From contig JAJCZA010000012.1 in the NCBI GenBank assembly GCA_029262635.1, positions 1 to 64,000 on the forward strand: DNA of 64,000 nucleotides, in the 5' to 3' direction. Source of the stretch: Vampirovibrionales bacterium (GTDB taxonomy: Bacteria > Cyanobacteriota > Vampirovibrionia > Vampirovibrionales > Vampirovibrionaceae). Shown here piece by piece: positions 55,027-63,705 of the stretch. A program made the position numbers and the translations under genes. The notes below the pieces were generated by a model. That model made no database searches. It was not told the origin of the DNA and saw nothing but the letters and a program-made list of their open reading frames with translations. The first letter of the stretch is position 1. Each line of letters begins with the position of its first letter.

Positions 55027-55296
55027 TTTGGATTTTTATATTTAAAAAGAAAAAGTAGTGAGTATTATTTTCCGTTCACCCCATTTCACACCACTCCCTT
55101 TTATTCATGTAGAGAAAAATAAGACCCCATCTTGCTAAACGTTTTATTTAAGCGTTTTATGCTCTCGTTGATGTCAGTGAGCTGAAGGAACGAGTCTGTT
55201 AGATATCAACAAGCGCTTGTTTTACAGGTCTATTTTTCTGTGCGCTTTAATCTAAATGACCTTGTCGATACCGCAAATATAGGAGGATACTCTTTT

Positions 55297-56169
55297 ATGA
55301 CTCTGATGGCCACAAAAAAATCGAAACCCATGTCCTTGACTGAGGATGCGGGCGTTAAGTATTTGAGGTATATTGGTGCCAAGGCCGATTTAATTGATGG
55401 CCGTGAAGAGATCGTTTTGGCGAAGCGAATTGAGCAAGGGGATTTGGTGGCTAAGCGAAAGCTAGTGCAGGCGAATCTTCGGTTGGTGGTTAGTATTGCC
55501 AAAAAATATGCGGGGCGTCATGTTGATTTTCTGGATTTGGTTCAGGAAGGGAATGTGGGCTTAATGAAAGCCGTTGAGAAGTTTGATTATCGTCGGGGCT
55601 ATAAATTTTCCACCTATGCCACGTGGTGGATCAAGCAAGCGGTGCTTCAAGTGTTTGCTGAACATGATCGACTAATTCGCTTACCGGGTCATGTGATTGA
55701 TGGTATTTCCAAGCTAAAACGGGCAAAAGAATCACTCGAATTGGAACTAGGACGTAAGCCAACGGATAAAGAGCTGGCATTGACGCTTGGCCTTTCGATT
55801 AAAAAAGTCAAACAGCTGGCACGGGTGTCCCAAAAAACCCTGAGTCTAGAGTCAGAAACTCTGTTGAAAGATGGGAACACCCAGACCTTGGCCGAGACCA
55901 TCGAGGATGATACATACAATCCGGAAAGAGCCATTCATCAAAGCCGGACGCTTCATACTCTATCGCTGGCCATTCGGCATAGCTTGAAAGAACGTGAAAA
56001 AGAGGTGTTGGCTATGCGGTTCGGACTAAATGGCCAGAAAGAAAAAAAGATGACGCTGGAGGAAATTGGTCGTCTATATGGTGTAACTCGGGAATGCATA
56101 CGCCAGACAGAGATTCGGGCCTTAACGAAGCTACGCCATTCGCCCTATCTAAAGCAGATAATGGATTAA
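55297..56169 (+). CDS. RpoD/SigA-family sigma factor (group 2-like)
   Basis: A 290-residue sigma-70 factor without region 1.1: region 1.2 (about 15-50), region 2 with [43 protein letters not shown] and RLIRLPGHV, region 3 and region 4 with [29 protein letters not shown] (helix-turn-helix). The short N-terminus and the RLP motif place it among group 2 factors, like SigB-type cyanobacterial sigma factors. ATG 55297 follows GGAGG by 10 bases; the frame is open further upstream. A terminator follows. Confidence 0.9.
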   Translation: MTLMATKKSKPMSLTEDAGVKYLRYIGAKADLIDGREEIVLAKRIEQGDLVAKRKLVQANLRLVVSIAKKYAGRHVDFLDLVQEGNVGLMKAVEKFDYRRGYKFSTYATWWIKQAVLQVFAEHDRLIRLPGHVIDGISKLKRAKESLELELGRKPTDKELALTLGLSIKKVKQLARVSQKTLSLESETLLKDGNTQTLAETIEDDTYNPERAIHQSRTLHTLSLAIRHSLKEREKEVLAMRFGLNGQKEKKMTLEEIGRLYGVTRECIRQTEIRALTKLRHSPYLKQIMD

Positions 56170-56201
56170 TCTGTCTCGCCTATTGATATAATCTTGATAC
56201 T

Positions 56202-56243
56202 GGACTAAGCTGTAATGTGAACGGCTTAGTCCGTTTTTTATTT
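56202..56243 (+). terminator. intrinsic terminator after the sigma-factor gene
   Basis: GGACTAAGC (56202-56210) and GCTTAGTCC (56224-56232) form a perfect 9-bp stem, followed by GTTTTTTATTTT. Confidence 0.9.
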
Positions 56244-56275
56244 TGATTAATGTTTACTGGAGGAACCCCCCCACA

Positions 56276-57448
56276 ATGTCCGAGGCCGGAAAAGAGCAAC
56301 GGCTGAACCAAGAGGAGGGTCAAGAATTAACAGCCGAGCAACAACAGTTTCAGTCACTTCTTGAGCAGTTTGACTATGCCTTTGAACGGGGCAAAATCGT
56401 AAAAGGGCAAGTTGTCCGTTACGAAGCCCGAGGGGTTTTGGTTGATATTGGGGCGAAAAACCTCGCTTTTCTTCCCAATAAGGAAATTATTACGCCGCTT
56501 CCTGAAAATATGGATGAAGTCCTACCCAAAGGCGAGGATATTGAGTTTTACATTCTCCGTGAGGACACGGAAGATGAGAAGTTTGTTCTCTCCCGAAAGC
56601 GCGTGTACCAAGCGCAAACGTGGACAAAATTGAACGATGTATTAGCCAACGATGAGGTCATTGACTGCACGGTTAGTAATGTGGTTAAAGGCGGTCTTTT
56701 GGTTGATGTTCAAGGACTTCGGGGTTTTGTTCCCTCAAGCCATTTGCGTGTTCGAGATTCCTTCGAAAGTTTGGTGGGCAAGCAACTGCCTTTAAAAATA
56801 TTGAGTCTGGATCAAGCGCAAAACAACATTATTCTATCTCACCGGAAAGTGGTAACCGAACAGTTGGCCGAACAGCGAAAAGATCTGTTTACCAATCTGG
56901 ACGAAGGCGCTTTGGTTGAAGGTGAAGTGGTTCGGTTAACCGACTTTGGTGCCTTTATTGATTTAGGCGGTGTTGATGGGCTTTTGCCCCTCTCTCAAAT
57001 GTCCTGGCGTTGGGTTGAACACCCGTCAGATATCCTGAAGGTTGGCGATAAAGTCAAAGTTGAAGTGATTGGCATCGATATGGAAAAACAGCGCGTCAGC
57101 TTGTCCATTAAGAGTCAGTACGAAGACCCATGGACGCAAGTAGGTAAAGAGCTGAGCTTGGGCGATAAGGTGGAAGGAACTATCACGCGATTAAAGCATT
57201 TTGGTGCTTTTGTCGAGGTCTTTCCGGGCGTGGAAGCACTCTTGCCGAGTCGTGATCTGACGGATTATGAAAATGAGCATGAAAAAAAGCTGGATACCGG
57301 CGAGACCGTTGCGGTTTATATTGTTAAGTTTAGCCCGGGCGAGCGTCGTATTTCTTTAAGCTTCAGGCCGCCTGTTTTCCAACAGCCGGTAGAACCGAAA
57401 GAAGTGCCGGCTGAAATGCTGAGTGATGATGAGCCTGCGGAAGTTTAG
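56276..57448 (+). CDS. S1 RNA-binding protein, four S1 domains (ribosomal protein S1-like)
   Basis: A 390-residue protein with four S1 domains (about 35-105, 122-190, 206-275 and 291-362), for example EGEVVRLTDFGAFIDLGGVDGLLPLSQ and GTITRLKHFGAFVEVFPGVEALLP. The third and fourth are the best, as in S1 proteins of cyanobacteria and Gram-positives with three or four copies. It may be the 30S protein S1 that helps initiation on leaderless or structured messages. ATG 56276 follows GGAGG by about 12 bases. A Glu/Gln-rich N-terminal segment precedes domain 1. Confidence 0.9.
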   Translation: MSEAGKEQRLNQEEGQELTAEQQQFQSLLEQFDYAFERGKIVKGQVVRYEARGVLVDIGAKNLAFLPNKEIITPLPENMDEVLPKGEDIEFYILREDTEDEKFVLSRKRVYQAQTWTKLNDVLANDEVIDCTVSNVVKGGLLVDVQGLRGFVPSSHLRVRDSFESLVGKQLPLKILSLDQAQNNIILSHRKVVTEQLAEQRKDLFTNLDEGALVEGEVVRLTDFGAFIDLGGVDGLLPLSQMSWRWVEHPSDILKVGDKVKVEVIGIDMEKQRVSLSIKSQYEDPWTQVGKELSLGDKVEGTITRLKHFGAFVEVFPGVEALLPSRDLTDYENEHEKKLDTGETVAVYIVKFSPGERRISLSFRPPVFQQPVEPKEVPAEMLSDDEPAEV

Positions 57449-57484
57449 ACGTTTAACGCTGTAAACGGGTATTCTAATAATGTC

Positions 57485-57874
57485 TCATGCGGGCAGAAGG
57501 TTTGAGAAATACCGTTTGATGAGGTATTTTGCGGCGTGGTGTCCTATCTGATTGCAGACATAAAGAAAACCAAGGCTTAAGACAAGGCATAGGAAAAGCT
57601 GAGGCAGGGTTTCCTCAATGATTATTTCACGGTGAGTTTGCAATTGCTGGTAAAAGGCAAGCATTGCAATGAGTGCTTGATCGGGTTGAGATAAAGCTTG
57701 CATATCCAGCCAAGGAGAAAGGGTTTCTTTGAATAAGGCGGACGCGGGAGAGAGGTTTGAACCGAGGACCACCGCAATCGTTCGGCAAATTGTATCGATC
57801 ATGCCGGGGGACAGTCCCTTGGAAAAAAAGGCTGAGACGTGACTCTTAAATAACAGAGAAACTTTAAATAGCAT
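57485..57874 (-). CDS. hypothetical protein with a C-terminal hydrophobic segment
   Basis: A 129-residue protein with a helical N-terminal half and a hydrophobic segment near the C-terminus (LPQLFLCLVLSLGFLYVCN). Not recognised. It has a plausible AAGGA about 13 bases before ATG 57874. It converges with the S1 gene. Confidence 0.5.
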   Translation of the reverse strand: MLFKVSLLFKSHVSAFFSKGLSPGMIDTICRTIAVVLGSNLSPASALFKETLSPWLDMQALSQPDQALIAMLAFYQQLQTHREIIIEETLPQLFLCLVLSLGFLYVCNQIGHHAAKYLIKRYFSNLLPA

Positions 57875-57989
57875 ATAATTTTCCGAGTCCTTTCTTATTG
57901 CTTTCTCTTAAAAAAGGGACTCAAAAATTTTCCGTGCTCGGTTGTAACGGTATATTGCCTTTGTTGTTTTATTATTATCTTATAAGTAG

Positions 57990-58694
57990 CTATTGTTTTT
58001 TCTGCCCGACCGAGATAAGTGAGAGCCCAAGCGGTAGTGGAAGCGGGCTTTCTATGAGTTCAAAGAGAGGGGAAAGGGTGTCAAACAGCTTGACGGAATT
58101 GGATTCCATACTCGTTTTCTTAAGAAGGCAAAACTTGAGCCACCATCCAAAAATGCCGATAAAATTAAAATGTTGGATATGGCTGATATGGAATTGATTT
58201 GCTTCTAGAAGTTGTTGAAGCTCTTTTCGCTCATAGCGCCGGTAATGGTGAATAGAGCGATCGTAGTCACTGTAAAGGAATTGATGCGCTGGAACCAGTA
58301 AAACCAGTTTGCCTCCAGGGAGCAACAGGTTATGGAGTTGTTTAAGAGCTTTCTGGTCATGCTCAATGTGTTCGAGAACATTAAGCATGACAATCGTGTC
58401 AAAGGGTTTAAGCCCTTCTTGCGAATGAAAAACATTTTGACAGTAAGTTTTTAAGGTCTTATCCGAAGGAATGTTAACCTGTGTCTGAACGTGGCGGATG
58501 TATTGAGGAACAATGTCGAGAGCGGTTAAATCCTGAGTGTGCTCAATGAGAAGTTGGGTAAAATTTCCAATGCCACAACCAATTTCCAGTGTGCGTCGAC
58601 CCACATGAGGAGCAATGGTCTGCATGATGCGCCGATTGTAATTTTGAGCTTCACCCAGAACCTCAAGCGTATCCGTCTGTATTATATTTTCCAC
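57990..58694 (-). CDS. class I SAM-dependent methyltransferase
   Basis: The frame is open from TTG 58862, but the methyltransferase part begins at about GTG 58694 (MENIIQTDTLEVLGEAQNY), which I prefer although its ribosome-binding site is only moderate (GGGAG). Motifs: LEIGCGIGNFTQLL (SAM binding), TALDIVPQYI, and FDTIVMLNVLEHIEHDQKAL typical of Methyltransf_11/25 enzymes acting on lipid-like or sugar substrates. The last part has a hydrophobic stretch (FIGIFGWWLKFCLL). Substrate unknown; no neighbours of the same strand. Confidence 0.82.
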   Translation of the reverse strand: MENIIQTDTLEVLGEAQNYNRRIMQTIAPHVGRRTLEIGCGIGNFTQLLIEHTQDLTALDIVPQYIRHVQTQVNIPSDKTLKTYCQNVFHSQEGLKPFDTIVMLNVLEHIEHDQKALKQLHNLLLPGGKLVLLVPAHQFLYSDYDRSIHHYRRYERKELQQLLEANQFHISHIQHFNFIGIFGWWLKFCLLKKTSMESNSVKLFDTLSPLFELIESPLPLPLGLSLISVGQKKQ

Positions 58695-58969
58695 CAGTGG
58701 AGGGACTCCCGAAAAGCAGGGGCTGAATGAACTTTGTCCGAGCAGGAATCCGTTCAGGCTGAATGCTCGCCAATGTGGTTTAATAGTATCAAGTTTGAGC
58801 CGGAAGATTGCTGGAAAGAGGGAATTATTAACAAAACTTAAGACGGTCGATGAAAGTAACAATATTTTGGCTTCAGCGGTCTTATTGTTATATCACCCCA
58901 TGCTCAACCCGAATGAAATTATTTTAGTTAACCTGATGGAGGGGAGGAATCCCCTAAAATGTTCTCTTT

Positions 58970-60100
58970 ATGATGACCTTACCCAATATCCAGTCATCGC
59001 CGGAGTCGCAGTGGTCTGCCTTTAAGAATTCTGGAAATCATAAAAATCTGTCTAAACTATATTTTCCAGATCCAATCACGGCGAAGGAGCGGAATATACA
59101 CCATGTTCCGGTCGATCGTCTGCTGGACTATTCTTGGCTGGATAAGGTCGCTCATCACGTTAAAACCATAACCTATATTCTTCCAAAAACGGTGTTTAAA
59201 GGGCTTCGAGGGGATCAGGATTTCACCAAAACGGATCAGGAATTGATTAAAAACATTCCCTATTACCTAAGTGGTCTGGCTCTCATGGGGTGTTTCGTGG
59301 CATCGGGGCGGAAGGGGGTCTCAGCGGTTCGAATGGGGGTTGGGGTTGGGTTATATTACGCAGGTGCTCTAGCGGCTAACCTTTTTGTTGATGGTCTTTA
59401 TAAGGCACGTTATGGGGTTGATTTTGGATTAAGGTACCAACAAGCCGATGGCCGGGTTGAAAAAGTGTTTAGTAGTGTGGATTCTCCTCGGTTTGACTTG
59501 CTAACATCACAACAATATCAGGTTATTCGAAAAAAAATGGGGATCCCACCAGACTTGGCGGATCCCAACCAAGCTTGTCGGGAGCAGGTTGTTCGGGCCA
59601 TTAGCTCAGCGGAGTCGCTAAAAATAATGCTGGGCATTATTTTGGCCGCAGTGGGTGCTGGACAAATCGCGAGGACAAATGCTTGGGCGGTTGCGTTAAA
59701 TCCAAATGACGCTTTGAGAAAGATTTGGTCGGATCCAAAAACAGGTGGCTTTTTTAATCGGCTGAGACTTACGCTAAAGCGGGGGAACGAGTTTCTAGAA
59801 TTTATTTTCCGCCAACCGTTATTATGGAAAAAATCAACGCCGATAATGCGAAAATCCGCTTTATGGGGGCTGTTAGGCTTTTTAGCGTATGGGCTGTATC
59901 AAAGCGTTAATGTGGTTAAGCCAAAAGCGTATGAACCTTCTCCGTTTCAGGTGAGCCATTCTCCCTCTCGAGAGGCGCAACGGCTTCGAAGTCAAAAAGC
60001 GTTTCAGGCCTTTATTGAACAGCGACAACCGTCAGCCTCATTGAAAAACGAACGCTTTAGGGTGGCGACTCGAGAGAAAGGCGGTGAGCTTGGTGGATAA
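58970..60100 (+). CDS. unknown membrane protein, paralogue of the next gene
   Basis: A 376-residue membrane protein of unknown family. It has TMs at about 95-145 (NIPYYLSGLALMGCFVASG, GVGVGLYYAGALAANLFV) and around 215-240 and 300-320, followed by a basic C-terminal tail. The middle region (DLLTSQQYQVIRKKMGIPPDLADPNQACREQVVRAISSAES) matches the next gene in arrangement. The ATG 58970 lacks its own Shine-Dalgarno site; a four-codon frame (ATG 58959, after GGGGAGG) ends on top of it, so translation may be coupled. The gene overlaps its paralogue by 17 bases. Confidence 0.72.
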   Translation: MMTLPNIQSSPESQWSAFKNSGNHKNLSKLYFPDPITAKERNIHHVPVDRLLDYSWLDKVAHHVKTITYILPKTVFKGLRGDQDFTKTDQELIKNIPYYLSGLALMGCFVASGRKGVSAVRMGVGVGLYYAGALAANLFVDGLYKARYGVDFGLRYQQADGRVEKVFSSVDSPRFDLLTSQQYQVIRKKMGIPPDLADPNQACREQVVRAISSAESLKIMLGIILAAVGAGQIARTNAWAVALNPNDALRKIWSDPKTGGFFNRLRLTLKRGNEFLEFIFRQPLLWKKSTPIMRKSALWGLLGFLAYGLYQSVNVVKPKAYEPSPFQVSHSPSREAQRLRSQKAFQAFIEQRQPSASLKNERFRVATREKGGELGG

Positions 60101-61601
60101 TCTAAATCGTCCTCAGTATCAATACGCCCGGCTTGTTTCAAAGCAAACTTTCTCTGATTACATTAAAATGCCTTTCAAGTCGACCTACTCATTGGTGACG
60201 CAAGGGGTGAATAAAAAAACAATAACGGATTATGAGCTATCAACGGTTAAGAATCCATTGGCTTTAGGGGGCGGTCTGATTATTGCCACATTGGCAACGC
60301 TGGGTCGTGAGCGAAAAGCAATGGGTATCCGGCATGGGGTTGGGTTAGCGGCTTGGGTGGCGGCTCTAATTTATGGGCCTAAGGTGATTAATGCCATTGT
60401 TCAGCTTAAGAGCGGTATTAACCTAAATAAAGACTATGTTGATACGTACGGTAATCGTTATGGCTTGTTTGATGATCCGCGATATTTGCCACTTCAGTTG
60501 TTGTCGGAAGAGGAATTAAATAATATTGGTGATCGCCTTAATATTCCGTATGGGGTGGATCGTAAACGGCAAATTGAAGATAAAGTCAGACAGATTTCAG
60601 TTCAAGCCCAAACATGGTGGAATTTAATCGTGGGTGCTGCTGTTCCTATTACGGCAATGGGGGTGGTTAATTCGGCATCAACCCCCATTATGGGGTTTGT
60701 GAGTTCCATAAAAGCGTTTTACCATAATAAGGCAGGGTCTTTTTTAAACCCGATGCCTTCGGAAATGTTACATCATCTGGATGGCTATGTTGAGGAAAAG
60801 CTGGGTCGTGGCGCCAATTCCTGGTCTCTCCGTTGGCGTTCGAACTTTGAGCATAAGTTGGTGACGACACTTGGGCTTGATAAATTGTTCAAGCCGAAGG
60901 AAGTCTTGAAAGCGTCCGACGAGAAACTAATGGGTCGCTTGGTTGACTATTTTTCCAAGTTGTCAGATGTTCCCGAGAATCGTCAGACGCTGGATAATGT
61001 GTTGAATTTGCTTGGAAAAGAGCGGCGAGCGATTGATGGGCTGGAAAATGATATTCTGCAAGCCTTAAGTCAATATAAAAAGTTGATTAAAAAAAGCCTT
61101 GAAAAGAGTGAGGATGACATTCATAATTTTGGGCAAAACCGGGTTAAGCGTATTTTAATGGATCTGTATCGGCGTAAGGGGAATGCCCTATCAGAGATAC
61201 TCCATTACGAAACCCTCTTTGAACAATTACAGCAAAGGCATTTAAGTGTTAATGAGGTCCGTTATTTGACTGAAAAGCCCGTGATTGGTGAAGTTGAACG
61301 GTTAATTAAGTTAGGGCGGATTGAAGATGCCAGAAAACTAACTGTTGAAGATCCCGAGTTATTTAGCAAAGTTTATCAACTTCTTAAAAATAAAAGCCAA
61401 CGAGGGGCGTCTGAACTATTAGGAGACAGCCCAAGAAGCCATTTACTTCATTCAATGAGAAATGTTGCCGCCAAGAAAATCTGGCGAAGACGGATGATAG
61501 GTTATATTGGTGGCGGTATGGCGATTGCGACGTTTCTATTTGAATCCTTTATTCTAGGGCGGGATTTTGGCCCACCTTCTCCCAAGGGGCGTACGTCATG
61601 A
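60084..61601 (+). CDS. unknown membrane protein, tandem paralogue of the previous gene
   Basis: A 505-residue protein of unknown family. Part one (to about residue 215) has the same plan as the preceding protein: TM pair (LALGGGLIIATLATLGRERKA, GVGLAAWVAALIYGPKVINAI), then LQLLSEEELNNIGDRLNIPYGVDRKRQIEDKVRQIS and another TM pair. Part two is a long helical, coiled-coil-like region (about 220-480: RQTLDNVLNLLGKERRAIDGLEND). A last TM lies near 470-490 (MIGYIGGGMAIATFLFESF). GTG 60084 is taken; TTG 60090 or GTG 60093 are alternatives. It overlaps the GH13 gene by ATGA. Confidence 0.75.
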   Translation: MSLVDNLNRPQYQYARLVSKQTFSDYIKMPFKSTYSLVTQGVNKKTITDYELSTVKNPLALGGGLIIATLATLGRERKAMGIRHGVGLAAWVAALIYGPKVINAIVQLKSGINLNKDYVDTYGNRYGLFDDPRYLPLQLLSEEELNNIGDRLNIPYGVDRKRQIEDKVRQISVQAQTWWNLIVGAAVPITAMGVVNSASTPIMGFVSSIKAFYHNKAGSFLNPMPSEMLHHLDGYVEEKLGRGANSWSLRWRSNFEHKLVTTLGLDKLFKPKEVLKASDEKLMGRLVDYFSKLSDVPENRQTLDNVLNLLGKERRAIDGLENDILQALSQYKKLIKKSLEKSEDDIHNFGQNRVKRILMDLYRRKGNALSEILHYETLFEQLQQRHLSVNEVRYLTEKPVIGEVERLIKLGRIEDARKLTVEDPELFSKVYQLLKNKSQRGASELLGDSPRSHLLHSMRNVAAKKIWRRRMIGYIGGGMAIATFLFESFILGRDFGPPSPKGRTS

Positions 61602-63226
61602 TAAATGGTATGGGATATGGAAATATTGGCTATAGGCCAAGCTTTTATCCGGCCGGGAGACCCTCGTCACAATCCAGTGGGCTTCCCTACGCCCAATCAG
61701 CAGGGTCCTTTTTACCCATGAGTGATTCTACACGACCATTTGTGGGGTATTCGCCATCGATGCCATCGGTTTATCATTCGCCGAGCAGGGTACCGGTTCA
61801 TATTAATCCTCTGGCTCCAGCTTCATTTCAGCTGTGGCGTAATCGGTTAAAAGAGATGTTTCACAAAAATCGGGCGGTTATTTACGCGTTGCATTTACGA
61901 ACGTTTGGGGCCAACGATGCAAACAGTGATGGGGTTATTTCTCCTAAATTGGGTGAAAGTGGTACCTTTAATTCGGCGATTCCCAAGTTGGATGAATTAC
62001 AAGCCTTAGGGGTTAATACAGTTCACGTTTTGCCTATTCATCCTGTTAGCCAGATTATGCGACTAGGGGAGGCTGGAAGCCCTTATGCGCCCTCAGATAT
62101 TCTCTCTATCAACCCAGAGTATGGCACCATGGCTGATGCAAAGCGGTTTGTCCAGGAAGCACACCGGCGGGGAATCAATGTGTTGATGGATGTGCCCATG
62201 TTTCCCTCTTACAAACTGGCACAAAAATACCCTGAGCTCATTGCACGAGATCCCTATGGGAATCCACTTAAGCCTAATAATTGGTTGGATGTGCTGATGT
62301 TTGAGAACAATGGTGCGTTAGTGGACTATTACGAAAACTTTTTTAAACTCATGGATCACTTGGGCGTGGATGGTTATCGGGTCGATATTGCCCGGGTTCG
62401 TCCGGCATGGTTTTGGGAATATTTCATTGGGCAATATCCTGATAAGGCTTGGCTAGCTGAAAGCTACAGTCACCAAGACGCCTCGCCCATACAAAACATT
62501 CCACGCGATGTGCCGGAACATCTATTGAAAATTGGTTTTGATGCCATCTATGGTCAGTTTCATCGTTTTCCGGAAATGCGGAGCGCTGTGGAATATGCTA
62601 ATTATCTGGTTGAGGGCCATGGTATGTTACGGCGAGCCGGGTTGGGAAAGTCGTTTATCGGCTCGTTTCTGACCCCTTATGATTACAGCCTCATGAAGCG
62701 GGGTGGGGTGACCATGAATTTTCTTGCGGCCGGTCTTATGGCGACTCAACCTTGGACGAACCCGTATATTCTGGATGGATTCACAACGGGGTATGAAAAA
62801 CCTTTTGATATGTTCAATTACCGGGAACGACCCACAGGAAGCTCCCCAGAGGTTGGCGATTTCCTTCAATCCATGCTGAACTTTAGAAAACGGTATGAAA
62901 ATGTGATTACTCAGGGGCTTTTTATCCCTATCCCCATTGCGGAAGCCGATGAAAATACACAAATTATTGCGTTTGCCCGGCATCACAGAGGAAAAACCCT
63001 GATGGTGGTTGCCAATAAAGATGTTAATGCTGGCCATTCGGCGGAATTGACGATTCCGGGTGTAAAGGAATCTCAAAAGTTAACCGATTTAGTTCCTGCC
63101 TACGGCAGAAAAAGTACATTCATTGTGGATAACAATAAGGTCAATATAGAATTGGCCCCAGGTCGTATTCACATATTTGAAATTGATACGCCCCGACTGC
63201 CTTTAAACCTGCAATCCTATCGATAA
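61598..63226 (+). CDS. GH13-type alpha-amylase family enzyme with atypical regions
   Basis: A 542-residue GH13-like TIM barrel with an N-terminal 75-residue Ser/Pro/Tyr-rich segment without a signal peptide. It starts NRAVIYALHLRTFGANDANSDG, with AIPKLDELQALGVNTVHVLPIHPV. The catalytic trio can be placed: Asp263 (GYRVDIARV), Glu288 (WLAESY) and Asp362 (LTPYDYS). Region I (DVPMFPSY) lacks the usual N-H, and region IV has PYD instead of NHD. So the general reaction is alpha-glucan cleavage or transfer, but the specificity is uncertain. It is the third overlapping gene of the operon with the two membrane paralogues. Confidence 0.88.
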   Translation: MINGMGYGNIGYRPSFYPAGRPSSQSSGLPYAQSAGSFLPMSDSTRPFVGYSPSMPSVYHSPSRVPVHINPLAPASFQLWRNRLKEMFHKNRAVIYALHLRTFGANDANSDGVISPKLGESGTFNSAIPKLDELQALGVNTVHVLPIHPVSQIMRLGEAGSPYAPSDILSINPEYGTMADAKRFVQEAHRRGINVLMDVPMFPSYKLAQKYPELIARDPYGNPLKPNNWLDVLMFENNGALVDYYENFFKLMDHLGVDGYRVDIARVRPAWFWEYFIGQYPDKAWLAESYSHQDASPIQNIPRDVPEHLLKIGFDAIYGQFHRFPEMRSAVEYANYLVEGHGMLRRAGLGKSFIGSFLTPYDYSLMKRGGVTMNFLAAGLMATQPWTNPYILDGFTTGYEKPFDMFNYRERPTGSSPEVGDFLQSMLNFRKRYENVITQGLFIPIPIAEADENTQIIAFARHHRGKTLMVVANKDVNAGHSAELTIPGVKESQKLTDLVPAYGRKSTFIVDNNKVNIELAPGRIHIFEIDTPRLPLNLQSYR

Positions 63227-63333
63227 AAAACGGTAGCGAGGGTTGGATTAATGAATGTAATGAGCAGAGGCAATAAAAAATCTTGAGAGACTTTAATAAG
63301 TCGTCTTAACGTAATGAAAAGGAAACATTTGAT

Positions 63334-63672
63334 ATGAACGTAAAGACTCCTTACAGAATACATTTTTCCAGTAATTTATCAAAAGAACCATTAAATAGAG
63401 TTGTGGCGAAAGACCTGCTCTGCGGTGACCGAATTAAAATTCCTCGAGAGTTATTAGGCTACACTGATGGCGGAGAGGTGCAGGGGAGGCTGTTTAAGCG
63501 GTTTGACTCAACGAGCAATGAACTTCGAGTCGAGGTTGGTGGTGAGGAGTATTATATAAATGTTCAACCGAATGATGAATTTACACTCGTTCGGCGCCCA
63601 GAAACAGAAGAACCCGCTGGCGATGAATTCCAGCGACTTGCTCAAGTTTTGGCTAATTTGAACCGTCAATAA
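63334..63672 (+). CDS. hypothetical small protein
   Basis: A 112-residue protein that begins MNVKTPYRIHFSSNLSKEPL and then has strands (GRLFKRFDSTSNELRVEVGGEEYYINVQP) and a C-terminal helix. Not recognised. AAAGGAA precedes ATG 63334. Its N-terminal HFSSN resembles the F-S-G tag of other small proteins here. Confidence 0.6.
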   Translation: MNVKTPYRIHFSSNLSKEPLNRVVAKDLLCGDRIKIPRELLGYTDGGEVQGRLFKRFDSTSNELRVEVGGEEYYINVQPNDEFTLVRRPETEEPAGDEFQRLAQVLANLNRQ

Positions 63673-63705
63673 ACGGAAGCATGAGCTTGTAAAATAGGTT
63701 GTCTC

